From contig CAJUMY010000005.1 in the NCBI GenBank assembly GCA_910587685.1, forward strand, positions 96,386 to 109,777: a stretch of 13,392 bases of DNA. The letters are read 5' to 3'. Of the stretch, positions 1 through 7,088 are shown one piece after another. Below the pieces are notes generated by a model that saw nothing but the letters and a program-made list of their open reading frames with translations, had not been told where the DNA came from and searched no databases. A program made the position numbers and the translations under genes. This stretch comes from an uncultured Christensenellaceae bacterium. Its GTDB lineage: Bacteria > Bacillota > Clostridia > Christensenellales > UBA3700. Positions within the stretch are counted from its first letter, which is position 1. Each line of letters begins with the position of its first letter.

Positions 1-100
1 TTGCTTCGACGGCACCGATTCCTTCGGTACGCGACCCCCGTCGGGTGCGCCACGATTCTCACATTGACACCGGCTTTGCCCTGCTCAAGGTGTTTTTTAC
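1..100. repeat. GC-rich, inverted-repeat-rich element at the window edge (possible dispersed intergenic repeat)
   Basis: The first ~100 bases are visibly more GC-rich than the intergenic DNA elsewhere in the window and contain several short inverted repeats. ACCGA and TCGGT flank a 5-nt loop around 15-30, CGAC and GTCG flank a C-run around 33-44, and ACACC and GGTGT lie at 67-71 and 89-93. The last pair is followed by six T. Two plus-strand frames stay open across the element, but no start codon with a ribosome-binding site is present and the element is cut by the window edge. It lies downstream of the symporter terminator. It could be a dispersed repeat, the 3' end of a structured RNA or the end of a neighbouring gene; the sequence alone does not decide. 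Confidence 0.35.
67..98 (+). terminator. Possible plus-strand rho-independent terminator
   Basis: ACACC at 67-71 pairs with GGTGT at 89-93. The 17-nt loop can form an inner GGC/GCC hairpin, and the structure is followed by a T run at 94-98. Read on the plus strand this looks like the end of a transcript that begins left of the window. The stem is short, so the call is tentative. Confidence 0.35.
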
Positions 101-108
101 AACAAAAG

Positions 109-137
109 AAAAACCTACGATAAACGTAGGATTTTTC
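109..137. terminator. Bidirectional terminator after the symporter gene
   Basis: CCTACG at 114-119 and CGTAGG at 125-130 form a perfect 6-bp stem around a 5-nt loop. The stem is flanked by five A on the left and five T on the right, so U-runs follow it on both strands. On the minus strand it lies 45-70 nt past the symporter stop codon and should end that transcript. On the plus strand it could end a transcript entering from the left edge. Confidence 0.75.
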
Positions 138-181
138 AAATAACTCTCTATTAAATTGTTTAACAAAAAACTATGTGAATA

Positions 182-1867
182 CTATTCATCTTGACTGTCG
201 CTTTCGATATTTTGCGTAACAATCGCCTCTGCATTTTCATTGTTTTCGCTAACGCTAAAAGACTTATCGATATCGGCGTCATTCGAAGAAACGTCGGTAG
301 CGTTCGCGTATTCGAAATTCGCATTCATCTTTGCATGATCGTCAAAAATCGCAAGCCGCGGATCTTTCGCCGCATAAAATCTATTGTATACGATAGATAC
401 CCCGATACTTAACGCTATGCTCACCACAGCAACGACGAGCGCGACTATCGACGCCGCGTTAGCGCTTCCGTCGGCGTTCGTCCACGAATTATCTATAAGA
501 CCCAATACGAATATTACCGCTACGAGTATAGGACAGACGTACTTTATCGCTATCTTCCACGCGTTCACGAGCCTGAACCTATTGAGACCGTTGCTCGTCA
601 ATTCATACGCGGCATTATTGATATACCACACGAAACCTATAAATATACAGGTACAAAAAGCCGTAACGGGAATAATATACGTAACCGTCAAATTATCAAA
701 CACCGCCAAAAGGTCGATTCCCGTTCCCCACTCGGGATTTTGCGAATAGCTGACAATAGTGCTCGATATTAAAATAACGCAACCTACTATGACCGTCGAT
801 ATCAACCTCTTACGCTTGATCTTAAGCTTCTGCTCGACAGAAGCGATAAGAACCTCTATTATCGAAATACAGCTCGTAAGAGCCGCTACGAATACGAGCA
901 TAAAGAATACGAATCCTACTAGATTGCCGAACCATCCTCCAAGCTGATGGAACACCGCGGGAAGCGAAACAAAGAGAAGGCTCGCTCCCGACTGAAGAAG
1001 CGTATGATCAGTATCTCCCGTAGTCTGCATGACCGAGAACACAGCGGGGAGTATCGCCAATCCCGCAAGCACCGCTACAAGCGTATCGAATCCGCAAACG
1101 GTTATCGAATCTTTCGGAATATTGGAATCTTTCGAAAGATAGCTTCCGTAAGTAAAAGTTATACCCATACCGAGACTCAGCGAAAAGAAAGCCTGTCCCA
1201 TTGCTGCGTTGATAACGCCGAACACGCCGCCTTCGATATTATCGAAATTCGGAACGAAGAAGAACTTGACGCCCTCTATAGCTCCCGGCATCGTGAGCGC
1301 GACTATAGCCGCGAATATGAGCATAACGAACAGCGCCGGCATAAGGACTTTACTTATCTTTTCGATACCCTTCTTAACGCCGAATGCAAGAACGAGCATA
1401 CATAGGAATAGGAAAACAAAATTATATACGGCAGGTTCTACGCCGTTCGCGACGAACTTTCCGAACACTTCTCCGTAATTTCCGCCTGCGACAAAGCCGC
1501 CGCCGATAAGATATCCTCCTATATATTTCGTTATCCAACCGCCTATAACGCTATAGTACGATACGATAAAGAAACACGTAAAGATACTCATGATGCCGAT
1601 AAAGGACCAATTCTTTTTTCCACGCTTGAAGCTATCTATATTACTCATTCCCGAGTAACGTCCGATAGCGAGTTCCGCAGACATTATAGTAAAACCGAGG
1701 ACAACCAAAACAACAATATATACGAGCAAAAAAATCGCTCCGCCGTTGGAACTGACGACGTTCGGAAATCTCCATATATTGCCGAGTCCGACAGCCGAGC
1801 CGACAGACGCCATGATAAAGCCGAATTTGCTCGACCATTTGTGGTTGTTGTGCTGTAATTCTTTCAT
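182..1867 (-). CDS. Sodium-dependent transporter, neurotransmitter:sodium symporter (NSS/SNF, LeuT-like) family
   Basis: This 561-residue integral membrane protein belongs to the LeuT-fold NSS family, which couples Na+ entry to uptake of amino acids or related solutes. The TM1 signature GSAVGLGNIWRFP is at residues 23-35; its unwound middle binds substrate and Na+. TM6 carries the conserved FFSLSLGMG at about 227-235, and TM8 has the ALTS segment (about 329-332) that supplies Na+-site-2 ligands. Roughly 11-12 hydrophobic helices can be traced up to about residue 496. The start is well supported by TAAGGAGT ending 5 nt upstream. At 561 residues it is longer than LeuT-type bacterial members (about 450-520). 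The excess is a hydrophilic, acidic C-terminal tail (about 500-561) rich in Asn, Asp, Ser and Glu. Substrate cannot be read from the sequence: amino acids such as Trp, Tyr, Leu or Ala are possible. It is flanked by terminators and appears to be transcribed alone. Confidence 0.93.
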   Translation of the reverse strand: MKELQHNNHKWSSKFGFIMASVGSAVGLGNIWRFPNVVSSNGGAIFLLVYIVVLVVLGFTIMSAELAIGRYSGMSNIDSFKRGKKNWSFIGIMSIFTCFFIVSYYSVIGGWITKYIGGYLIGGGFVAGGNYGEVFGKFVANGVEPAVYNFVFLFLCMLVLAFGVKKGIEKISKVLMPALFVMLIFAAIVALTMPGAIEGVKFFFVPNFDNIEGGVFGVINAAMGQAFFSLSLGMGITFTYGSYLSKDSNIPKDSITVCGFDTLVAVLAGLAILPAVFSVMQTTGDTDHTLLQSGASLLFVSLPAVFHQLGGWFGNLVGFVFFMLVFVAALTSCISIIEVLIASVEQKLKIKRKRLISTVIVGCVILISSTIVSYSQNPEWGTGIDLLAVFDNLTVTYIIPVTAFCTCIFIGFVWYINNAAYELTSNGLNRFRLVNAWKIAIKYVCPILVAVIFVLGLIDNSWTNADGSANAASIVALVVAVVSIALSIGVSIVYNRFYAAKDPRLAIFDDHAKMNANFEYANATDVSSNDADIDKSFSVSENNENAEAIVTQNIESDSQDE

Positions 1868-1872
1868 AAATT

Positions 1873-1880
1873 ACTCCTTA
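1873..1880 (-). promoter_or_regulatory. Ribosome-binding site of the symporter gene
   Basis: On the minus strand this reads TAAGGAGT, a near-complete Shine-Dalgarno sequence. It ends 5 nt before the ATG at 1867 and fixes the start of the symporter. Confidence 0.85.
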
Positions 1881-2111
1881 GCGCGTATTTTATCGATCAA
1901 AATCAAATCGAACCGAGCTTTTCCGTCATCTGGCAATAAGATGATCGAAAACGATTTTTTAACGAAGACTAAGATACTTGTCCGTTTCGTCTTCACTGTC
2001 AAAAGCATTGACTCGATATGTATAATTCAACTGTTATAAACTTTTTTACCTAAACACAAATACTTATAATATCCAAACTATCTCTTCGATATTATCAGCA
2101 AAAGCTATCTA
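1881..2111 (-). other. Symporter upstream region, promoter not clearly resolved
   Basis: This AT-rich region should hold the symporter promoter. The best -35 candidate is a perfect minus-strand TTGACA at 1997-2002, but the hexamer 17 bp downstream (AAGTAT) is a poor -10. Several TATA-like tracts between 2015 and 2075 lack a good -35. A small perfect hairpin, TCATCT (1926-1931) with AGATGA (1939-1944), would lie in the 5' leader. No protein-coding potential or recognised riboswitch was seen. Confidence 0.4.
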
Positions 2112-2143
2112 TAGAGTAAAAGCTCCTGCTGTCGTTTACTCTA
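2112..2143 (-). terminator. Terminator-like hairpin after the P-type ATPase gene
   Basis: TAGAGTAAA at 2112-2120 pairs perfectly with TTTACTCTA at 2135-2143. Inside it, AGC at 2121-2123 can pair with GCT at 2128-2130. The hairpin begins 8 nt past the ATPase stop codon. The minus-strand T tail is imperfect (TAGATAGCTTTTGC), so termination may be partial. The plus-strand tail (five T at 2149-2153) is better, but no plus-strand gene is seen. Confidence 0.6.
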
Positions 2144-2151
2144 CAGTATTT

Positions 2152-4890
2152 TTACTTTTTAATATCGAACTTAAACAGTTCCCTGAAGAAAGACGCTATT
2201 CTCTTTCCGTTTTGCTTTTTCTTGTCGCCGCTCGTATCGTCCGCGATGACCAGATCGTGAATTTCTTCTCTGTTTACGGTCTCTTCTTCGTCTAGTTCAA
2301 GAAGCGTTATCCTCTCGTCCTCGGCGTTTTCACCGCTTTCTCCGCTGCCTGTTTCCGAAATATCGGGTATCTCCACCTTCGCAGTAGCCCAAGCCTTTTC
2401 GACTCGCGATACGGCAAATCTTCCGACCTTTAACAGCGCCATACTCACGAGCGTCACCGAAAGCAGCATCGATATGATATTATAGCTGTCAAGTCTCGCT
2501 ATGTTGAAGATATTCAACTCGTATATCGGAAGGAACGGCGCTATTAATACGATGAGTCCGGTCACGACAAGCGTTCCCGTGATGAGCAGTCCTCGAACAA
2601 GATTGATCGGTTTACAAATATCGTAGATAACGAAGAGGTAAACTATGAACATGGTCAGCATTACGAGCGTCTTTTGCTGTTCCTCGCTGACGGGAACTAT
2701 TCCGCTGTTAGTGAGCAGTATTACTCCGACGACAACGATATCCATAGTAAGGCTCGCGGGGATTATCTTCTTTAGGACGTTGGATACGAACTTTCCTTTT
2801 ATCCTGTTGTTGTTAGGCTCGAGCGCCAACACGAATGACGGAAGTCCGACGCCGAAAAGACTAATGAACGAAAGTCCTATAGGATCGAGCGGCATACTTA
2901 TCTGCATGAATATCAATACGAGCTGCAACACGAACGTATATAGCGTCTTCGTCAAAAAGAGCGACGACGCCCTTTGGATATTATTGACTACCCTTCTGCC
3001 TTCTCCGACGACGCTCGGCATAGAGCCGAAGTTTGAATCGAGAAGAACGAGCTGCGCCACGTTACGCGTAGCTTCGCTACCGTTAGCCATAGCTATAGAA
3101 CAGTCTGCTTCCTTAAGAGCCAGTATATCGTTGATACCGTCTCCCGTCATCGCAACGGTCCTGCCCTTGCTCTTGAACAGCTTGACAAGCAGTTTCTTCT
3201 GCGCGGGATTTACTCTTCCGAAGACGGTGTAGTCAGTAGCGACGTTCATTATCTCTTCGTCCGACATATTCTGCAGGCTTATATACTTATCGGCGTTATT
3301 GATGCCGACTCTTTTCGCAACTTCGGAGACGGTAACGGGATTATCGCCCGATATGACTCTCACGTCGACGTCGTTTTCCTTAAAATACCTTATCGTCTCT
3401 ATAGCGTCTTCTTTGACGTTATCTTCTATCGCTATGACTGCGACGGGTTTCACCTTTTCGGGATGCGACCTTTCGCTTATCGCCTTCGCCTCGTCGCTAG
3501 CTCCGAGCAAAAGACATCTCAGACCTTTAGCTTGATAATCTTCGATGAGCGCCTTCAATTTTTCGGGAAGAGCGTTCATGACGTATTCGGGAGCGCCTAA
3601 AATATAGAGACTATCCGAACTGAATTTTACCATGCTGCACTTTCTCTCCGACGAAAACGGAACTACGTAGTCGACGGCTCTTGCGCCGCCCTTTGTGAAG
3701 TATTCCGTCAGCGCCCTCGACGTTGCGTTATTATCCTCGAGAGCAAGCTCCATCGCCCTTATTATTTCGCCTATTCTCTCTATCGAGTAGGCTTTAGACG
3801 TTGATACGACGTGATTTACGCTCATCGTGCCGTCCGTTATCGTACCGGTCTTGTCGAGACATAACATATCGACTCTCGCAAGCGTCTCTATGGAATAGAG
3901 TCCTTGAACGAGCGCTTTTTTCTTGCTGAGTCTCAAAACTCCCACCGCCAGAGCAAGCGACGTCAAAAGGAACAGTCCCGCGGGGATCATACCTATAAGC
4001 ATCGTCGCCGTCGGATTGACGGACATAACGTAAGCGTCGTATATCTGGGTCTTAGTGAAAGAATCGAGCTGACCGAGCGCTTGGAAAAGCGCAAACCTCT
4101 GATGCTCGAGACCGCCTATCTCCATCAAACTCGCATTGAAACTGTTGAGGAAAGTGGGTACAGAATACACCAAAATGATACAGGTGAGTACCTTCATTAT
4201 AAAGTTAAGCGAACGAAGCAGCTCCGAAGGCTGTCTTTTATACTGCTTTGCTTCTATCGCAAGTTTTTGAATATAGTTTTCTTCTCCGATATTCATGACC
4301 TGCGCCTTGCATCGGCCGGACACGATGAAACTGCCCGAAAGAAGCGTGTCTCCTTCCTTTTTCGTTATAGCGTCCGATTCTCCGGTAACGAGAGATTCGT
4401 TGACTTCCACGTTGCCTTCTATCAATATGGCGTCCGACGATATTTGATTTCCGTTAGAGAGTATCATGATATCGTCTTTAAGTATTTCGTTGACGTGGAT
4501 TTCCTTCTCCTCGCCTTCTCTTAAGACGCGCGTCTTCGGCGACGTCATGAGCGAAAGTTTATCCATCGTCATCTTCGCCCTTATCTCTTGAATTATACCG
4601 ATCGCGATATTGATAAAAATGATGACCATGAACGTACAGTTCTTGAGGTCGTTAAAGTCTTTCGCTATGGAAAGTATCCAAATGAATATCAAAATACAAA
4701 GGAAATTAAAGAATGAACAGGTATTGCTCAGAATAATGCTGAGAATACTTTTAGACGTTCCTATCTTTACGTTATTGACGTAGTTCTTTTCTTTTCTTTC
4801 GAGGATCTGCTCCGCATTAAGTCCGCAATTTACGTCGATAACCGTTTCGTTAAGAGGTTTTCTAGGTTTAATTTTTTTCAAACTTTTCAT
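2152..4890 (-). CDS. Cation-translocating P-type ATPase, CtpE-like (putative Ca2+ or other divalent cation)
   Basis: This is a P-type ATPase of about 912 residues with all catalytic signatures: actuator loop TGES at about 169-172, the phosphorylated aspartate in DKTGT at about 346-350, a KGLR nucleotide-site motif at about 455, and hinge TGDGIND at about 582-588. There is no N-terminal metal-binding domain and no CPC motif in M4, which argues against heavy-metal P1B pumps. M4 reads IPAGLFLLTS, followed by an LxVGVLRL segment and LARVDMLCLDKTGT. After M6 comes GLPSFVLALEPN. This pattern resembles the CtpE group, linked in mycobacteria to Ca2+ uptake; the ion here is inferred only. About ten membrane helices fit. 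Odd features are a ~50-residue extracytoplasmic M3-M4 loop and a ~75-residue acidic-then-basic C-terminal tail. The ATG at 4890 is preferred because GGGTGGAG precedes it. An in-frame TTG at 4905 would add five residues but has only a weak GGA-type site. Confidence 0.9.
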   Translation of the reverse strand: MKSLKKIKPRKPLNETVIDVNCGLNAEQILERKEKNYVNNVKIGTSKSILSIILSNTCSFFNFLCILIFIWILSIAKDFNDLKNCTFMVIIFINIAIGIIQEIRAKMTMDKLSLMTSPKTRVLREGEEKEIHVNEILKDDIMILSNGNQISSDAILIEGNVEVNESLVTGESDAITKKEGDTLLSGSFIVSGRCKAQVMNIGEENYIQKLAIEAKQYKRQPSELLRSLNFIMKVLTCIILVYSVPTFLNSFNASLMEIGGLEHQRFALFQALGQLDSFTKTQIYDAYVMSVNPTATMLIGMIPAGLFLLTSLALAVGVLRLSKKKALVQGLYSIETLARVDMLCLDKTGTITDGTMSVNHVVSTSKAYSIERIGEIIRAMELALEDNNATSRALTEYFTKGGARAVDYVVPFSSERKCSMVKFSSDSLYILGAPEYVMNALPEKLKALIEDYQAKGLRCLLLGASDEAKAISERSHPEKVKPVAVIAIEDNVKEDAIETIRYFKENDVDVRVISGDNPVTVSEVAKRVGINNADKYISLQNMSDEEIMNVATDYTVFGRVNPAQKKLLVKLFKSKGRTVAMTGDGINDILALKEADCSIAMANGSEATRNVAQLVLLDSNFGSMPSVVGEGRRVVNNIQRASSLFLTKTLYTFVLQLVLIFMQISMPLDPIGLSFISLFGVGLPSFVLALEPNNNRIKGKFVSNVLKKIIPASLTMDIVVVGVILLTNSGIVPVSEEQQKTLVMLTMFIVYLFVIYDICKPINLVRGLLITGTLVVTGLIVLIAPFLPIYELNIFNIARLDSYNIISMLLSVTLVSMALLKVGRFAVSRVEKAWATAKVEIPDISETGSGESGENAEDERITLLELDEEETVNREEIHDLVIADDTSGDKKKQNGKRIASFFRELFKFDIKK

Positions 4891-4900
4891 CTCTCCACCC
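4891..4900 (-). promoter_or_regulatory. Ribosome-binding site deciding the ATPase start
   Basis: On the minus strand GGGTGGAGAG directly precedes the ATG at 4890. Pairing of GGTG with the anti-Shine-Dalgarno tail gives normal effective spacing. This favours 4890 over the upstream TTG at 4905, which sits just before this site. Confidence 0.5.
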
Positions 4901-4994
4901 GACAATCGTACTTTCCGGATCCGAACCGAAAAGTCTCCCGCCGCTCAATACTAAAGAGCGCTCGTCTCTTCCAAACGTACCGTACTCATACTTT

Positions 4995-5021
4995 ATTATA
5001 GCCCAAACTCCGTTCAGTCAA
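4995..5021 (-). promoter_or_regulatory. Second, weaker candidate promoter for the ATPase
   Basis: The minus strand has TTGACT (5016-5021), a 15-bp spacer, then a perfect TATAAT (4995-5000). The spacer is two bases shorter than ideal, so activity is uncertain. If used, it would give a leader of about 100 nt. Confidence 0.35.
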
Positions 5022-5090
5022 CGCCGTCAAAATGATTTCCGGCAAAGCGATAACAGGCTCGGCTTTTATAATAAATAAAATTACCTGTGT

Positions 5091-5120
5091 ATTATAACAT
5101 ATAATATTTATATTTGTCTA
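5091..5120 (-). promoter_or_regulatory. Candidate main promoter of the ATPase gene
   Basis: On the minus strand TAGACA (5115-5120) is followed by 18 bp and a perfect TATAAT (5091-5096) in very AT-rich DNA. This resembles a housekeeping sigma promoter. Transcription would begin near 5084, about 190 nt before the ATG. Confidence 0.55.
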
Positions 5121-5205
5121 TTCATTTATTTAACAATATCGTAGTTAAAATAGCGAAAAAGTTTTCCCAAAACGCCGTTATTTCGAATTGATCTTGCTTT
5201 TGTAT

Positions 5206-5243
5206 AAAAAATCGGTTCGACGCTTGAAACGCCGAACCGACTT
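5206..5243 (-). terminator. Terminator of the birA-bioY operon
   Basis: TCGGTTCG at 5212-5219 pairs with CGAACCGA at 5233-5240. Three further pairs, one of them G-T, extend the stem inward to about 11 bp. On the minus strand it is followed by six T (plus-strand A run at 5206-5211), and it lies about 30 nt past the bioY stop. This is a strong intrinsic terminator. Confidence 0.85.
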
Positions 5244-5273
5244 TTAACAATACTGACATTTGAATAATATGCG

Positions 5274-5900
5274 TCAAATAGCTCCGTCGCCTTCTTCCAA
5301 TATTTCTTCTTCGCTCTGCTCTCTTATCGTAGGATCGATCTTTTCCATTTTGAGCGCTTTAACGAGTTTCTTCGCAATGACTATGGAAATCGCGCACGAT
5401 AGACCGTCTCCCGGAATGAATACGAGAATATAACTGACGACGGCGGCTCCGATAGCCACATCCTTACCGAGATAGAAATTAGAGATACAGTAACAGTATG
5501 TCGCTCCCATAAGATATATTATGAGCATATCGAGAACGGAAGCCAATATCATACGCTTGACGCTAAGTCTGCCGTTCTTCCTCGATACGATGCCCGTCAC
5601 TCCAGCTCCGACGATGAATCCCAAAAGATATCCGAACGTAGGATTGAGAACGTAACCTATTCCGCCGCCGTGCGTAAATATCGGCAGACCTATAAGACCG
5701 AGCGTAACGTATATCGCAGCGCTCGCAGTTCCCCAAACTCCGCCAAGCATAAGACCTGCGAGATTAACGAAGAACACCTGCAAGGTAAATGGTACGACAG
5801 GCACGGGTATCTTTATAAATGCGCCGACCGCGATGAGAGCCGCAAACATAGCCGTGAGCACGAGGTTTCTGGTGTAATCTCTTTTAGTAGTGGTTTTCAT
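5274..5900 (-). CDS. bioY: Biotin transporter BioY (ECF-type substrate-binding S component)
   Basis: This 208-residue membrane protein is the biotin-binding S component of an energy-coupling-factor transporter. BioY signatures are visible: residues 31-49 (key run PVPVVPFTLQVFFVNLAG), the glycine-rich GGGIGYVLNPTFGYLLGF at 78-95, and a late IPGD at 162-165 in the position of the family's PGD segment. About six hydrophobic helices span residues 14-178, the usual BioY size. The last ~20 residues form an unusual acidic tail (EEEILEEGDG). AAAGGAGA, about 10 nt before the ATG, lies inside the last codons of birA, and birA's stop is 2 nt upstream, so the genes are probably translationally coupled. 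No EcfA or EcfT genes are in the window; BioY may share a general ECF module encoded elsewhere. Control by the BirA operator upstream of birA is inferred. Confidence 0.95.
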   Translation of the reverse strand: MKTTTKRDYTRNLVLTAMFAALIAVGAFIKIPVPVVPFTLQVFFVNLAGLMLGGVWGTASAAIYVTLGLIGLPIFTHGGGIGYVLNPTFGYLLGFIVGAGVTGIVSRKNGRLSVKRMILASVLDMLIIYLMGATYCYCISNFYLGKDVAIGAAVVSYILVFIPGDGLSCAISIVIAKKLVKALKMEKIDPTIREQSEEEILEEGDGAI

Positions 5901-5902
5901 AG

Positions 5903-6892
5903 TTATAAAGTCTCCTTTTGCTTTTTGAGTTTCAGGCTTATCTCCCCGAAACGCAGAGTTTTTCTTTCCCCGTTTTTATTCTCCACAATTAGTTCGAACT
6001 CGTCGCCGAGCGCAATTATTTTAGCGTCGTATACGTTTCCGCCTTCCGTAACGGAAGCGTATCTGCCTATAGATCGCATCCTTTTTTTGTATTCCTCAAG
6101 AACGTCTTCATAGTCAAATACCGAAAAATAACGGTACATATACGATAGTATATCTGCTATTAGTTTATTCCTTAGCATAGCCGTATCGGAGCATATAGCG
6201 CCGGCTATGTCGCTTATAGACTTGTCGAATCCTCCGCTCGGCGCAGTCACGTTGACGCCTATACCGACGATAGCGTATTCAAGCCTTTCGTCTTCGAAGC
6301 TGTACGCGCCCTCCGTCAATATACCGCATATCTTCTTGCCGTCGAGGAACAGATCGTTGACCCATTTTATATCGACGTCTCTCCCGATATTGTCCTCTAT
6401 AGCTTTCGCTACCGCGACTGCGGAAGTGCACGTTATATATGCGGGCGTAAAGGCATTTGACTTCGGTCGCAATATCACGCTCATATACACGCCGCTCTTT
6501 TCAGGCGAAAAGAATTTTCGCCCGTTCCTTCCGCGTCCAGCCGTCTGCCTGTCTGCGACGACGACCGTAAACTCTTCGCTCTTATCAAGCGCCATCTGTT
6601 TTGCAACGTCGTTAGTAGATACCGTCTCTTTGAGCGTTACGATATTGAATTTATCGGCGTCTGCAAGATACTTATTGATGCCGTCCGCTGACAATACGTC
6701 GCTCTTTGGAGATAACGCGTAACCCTTATTCGTGACGGAAACGATGTCATATCCTTCCCTTTTCAGCGTCGTGACCGCTTTCCATACCGCGCTTCTCGAT
6801 ATGCCGAGCTTAGTTCCGATATCCTCTCCCGAGAGATATTCTCCGCCGAGCTCTTCGAGTAATCCAAGCACTTTGTTAGCCGTAGCCGCCAT
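5903..6892 (-). CDS. birA: Bifunctional biotin--[acetyl-CoA-carboxylase] ligase / biotin operon repressor BirA
   Basis: This group II BirA of about 329 residues makes biotinyl-5'-AMP and transfers biotin to carboxyl-carrier proteins. It also represses biotin genes when loaded with biotinyl-AMP. An N-terminal winged helix-turn-helix spans residues 1-60 (GISRSAVWKAVTTLKREGY is the recognition region). The ligase core has STND at 92-95, the adenylate-binding loop GRGRNGR at 119-125, KWVND at 176-180 and the following KKICGIL. A small C-terminal beta domain (about 280-325) completes the typical architecture and length. I place the start at 6892 because GGAGGTGA ends 4 nt upstream. The longer frame from the ATG at 6919 has no such site. 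The gene lies 2 nt before bioY in one operon, and a BirA-type operator sits about 190 nt upstream, so BirA probably controls its own synthesis. Confidence 0.95.
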   Translation of the reverse strand: MAATANKVLGLLEELGGEYLSGEDIGTKLGISRSAVWKAVTTLKREGYDIVSVTNKGYALSPKSDVLSADGINKYLADADKFNIVTLKETVSTNDVAKQMALDKSEEFTVVVADRQTAGRGRNGRKFFSPEKSGVYMSVILRPKSNAFTPAYITCTSAVAVAKAIEDNIGRDVDIKWVNDLFLDGKKICGILTEGAYSFEDERLEYAIVGIGVNVTAPSGGFDKSISDIAGAICSDTAMLRNKLIADILSYMYRYFSVFDYEDVLEEYKKRMRSIGRYASVTEGGNVYDAKIIALGDEFELIVENKNGERKTLRFGEISLKLKKQKETL

Positions 6893-7080
6893 ATATTCAC
6901 CTCCGACGTTCGCGTTCATTACTTGTTTTCATTATGAATCAAAATAAACTTCCTTGATTCGGCAATTTCTCAAAACGCAATGATGAAAAACATTTCTTCT
7001 GCGTATATCGCCGTATATAAATCGACATATGCGCAATCGTCAACGCGTATTTCTCAAATATAATAACCGCAAAAAAATAA
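6893..7080 (-). other. birA leader region with a secondary promoter candidate
   Basis: The region between the operator and birA would be a leader of about 160 nt if transcription starts from the operator-linked promoter. A second possible promoter is TTGACG (7038-7043), an 18-bp spacer and TATATA (7014-7019) on the minus strand, just downstream of the operator. A 29-codon minus-strand ORF beginning within this stretch lacks a ribosome-binding site and is not called. No riboswitch was recognised. Confidence 0.35.
6897..6904 (-). promoter_or_regulatory. Ribosome-binding site of birA
   Basis: The minus strand reads GGAGGTGA, a perfect Shine-Dalgarno match, 4 nt before the ATG at 6892. It sets the true start nine codons inside the longest possible frame. 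Confidence 0.9.
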
Positions 7081-7088
7081 ATTGTCAA
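7060..7088 (-). promoter_or_regulatory. birA-bioY promoter
   Basis: On the minus strand a perfect TTGACA (7083-7088) is followed by a 17-bp spacer and TATTAT (7060-7065, one mismatch to consensus). The -35 box lies within one arm of the BirA operator, so repressor bound there would block RNA polymerase directly. Confidence 0.8.

Larger units (their letters stand above)
4906..5205 (-). other. ATPase upstream region and ~190-nt leader
   Basis: This gene-free stretch holds the ATPase promoter and its leader. The distal half (about 5041-5160) is very AT-rich. The proximal part is GC-richer and can fold: CGCTC and GAGCG flank a 9-nt loop (about 4945-4965), with weaker outer pairing GAAGAG/CTTTTC. 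A near-palindrome around CGGATCCG overlaps the alternative TTG start. I could not match it to the yybP-ykoY, M-box or other cation riboswitches by their conserved cores. No small ORF with a ribosome-binding site was found. Confidence 0.45.

Noticed and set aside
3904..4524. A 206-codon plus-strand frame opposite the P-type ATPase
   Set aside because: It overlaps conserved ATPase coding sequence, has a biased Arg/His/Ser composition and no start signal; treated as a shadow frame.
4891..4905. TTG start adding five residues to the ATPase
   Set aside because: It is a rare start codon with only a weak GGA-type site, while the ATG at 4890 is preceded by GGGTGGAG. The choice is not certain.
4906..5090. 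Known cation riboswitch (yybP-ykoY, M-box or NiCo) before the ATPase
   Set aside because: I could not find the conserved core sequences or the expected stem arrangement by eye; only modest hairpins are present.
6893..6919. Upstream ATG adding nine residues to BirA
   Set aside because: The downstream ATG at 6892 has a perfect GGAGGTGA at proper spacing, and the extra residues precede the usual beginning of the winged-helix domain.
6940..7029. A 29-codon ORF in the birA leader as a possible leader peptide
   Set aside because: There is no ribosome-binding site before its ATG and no run of regulatory codons, and the region also carries promoter-like elements.
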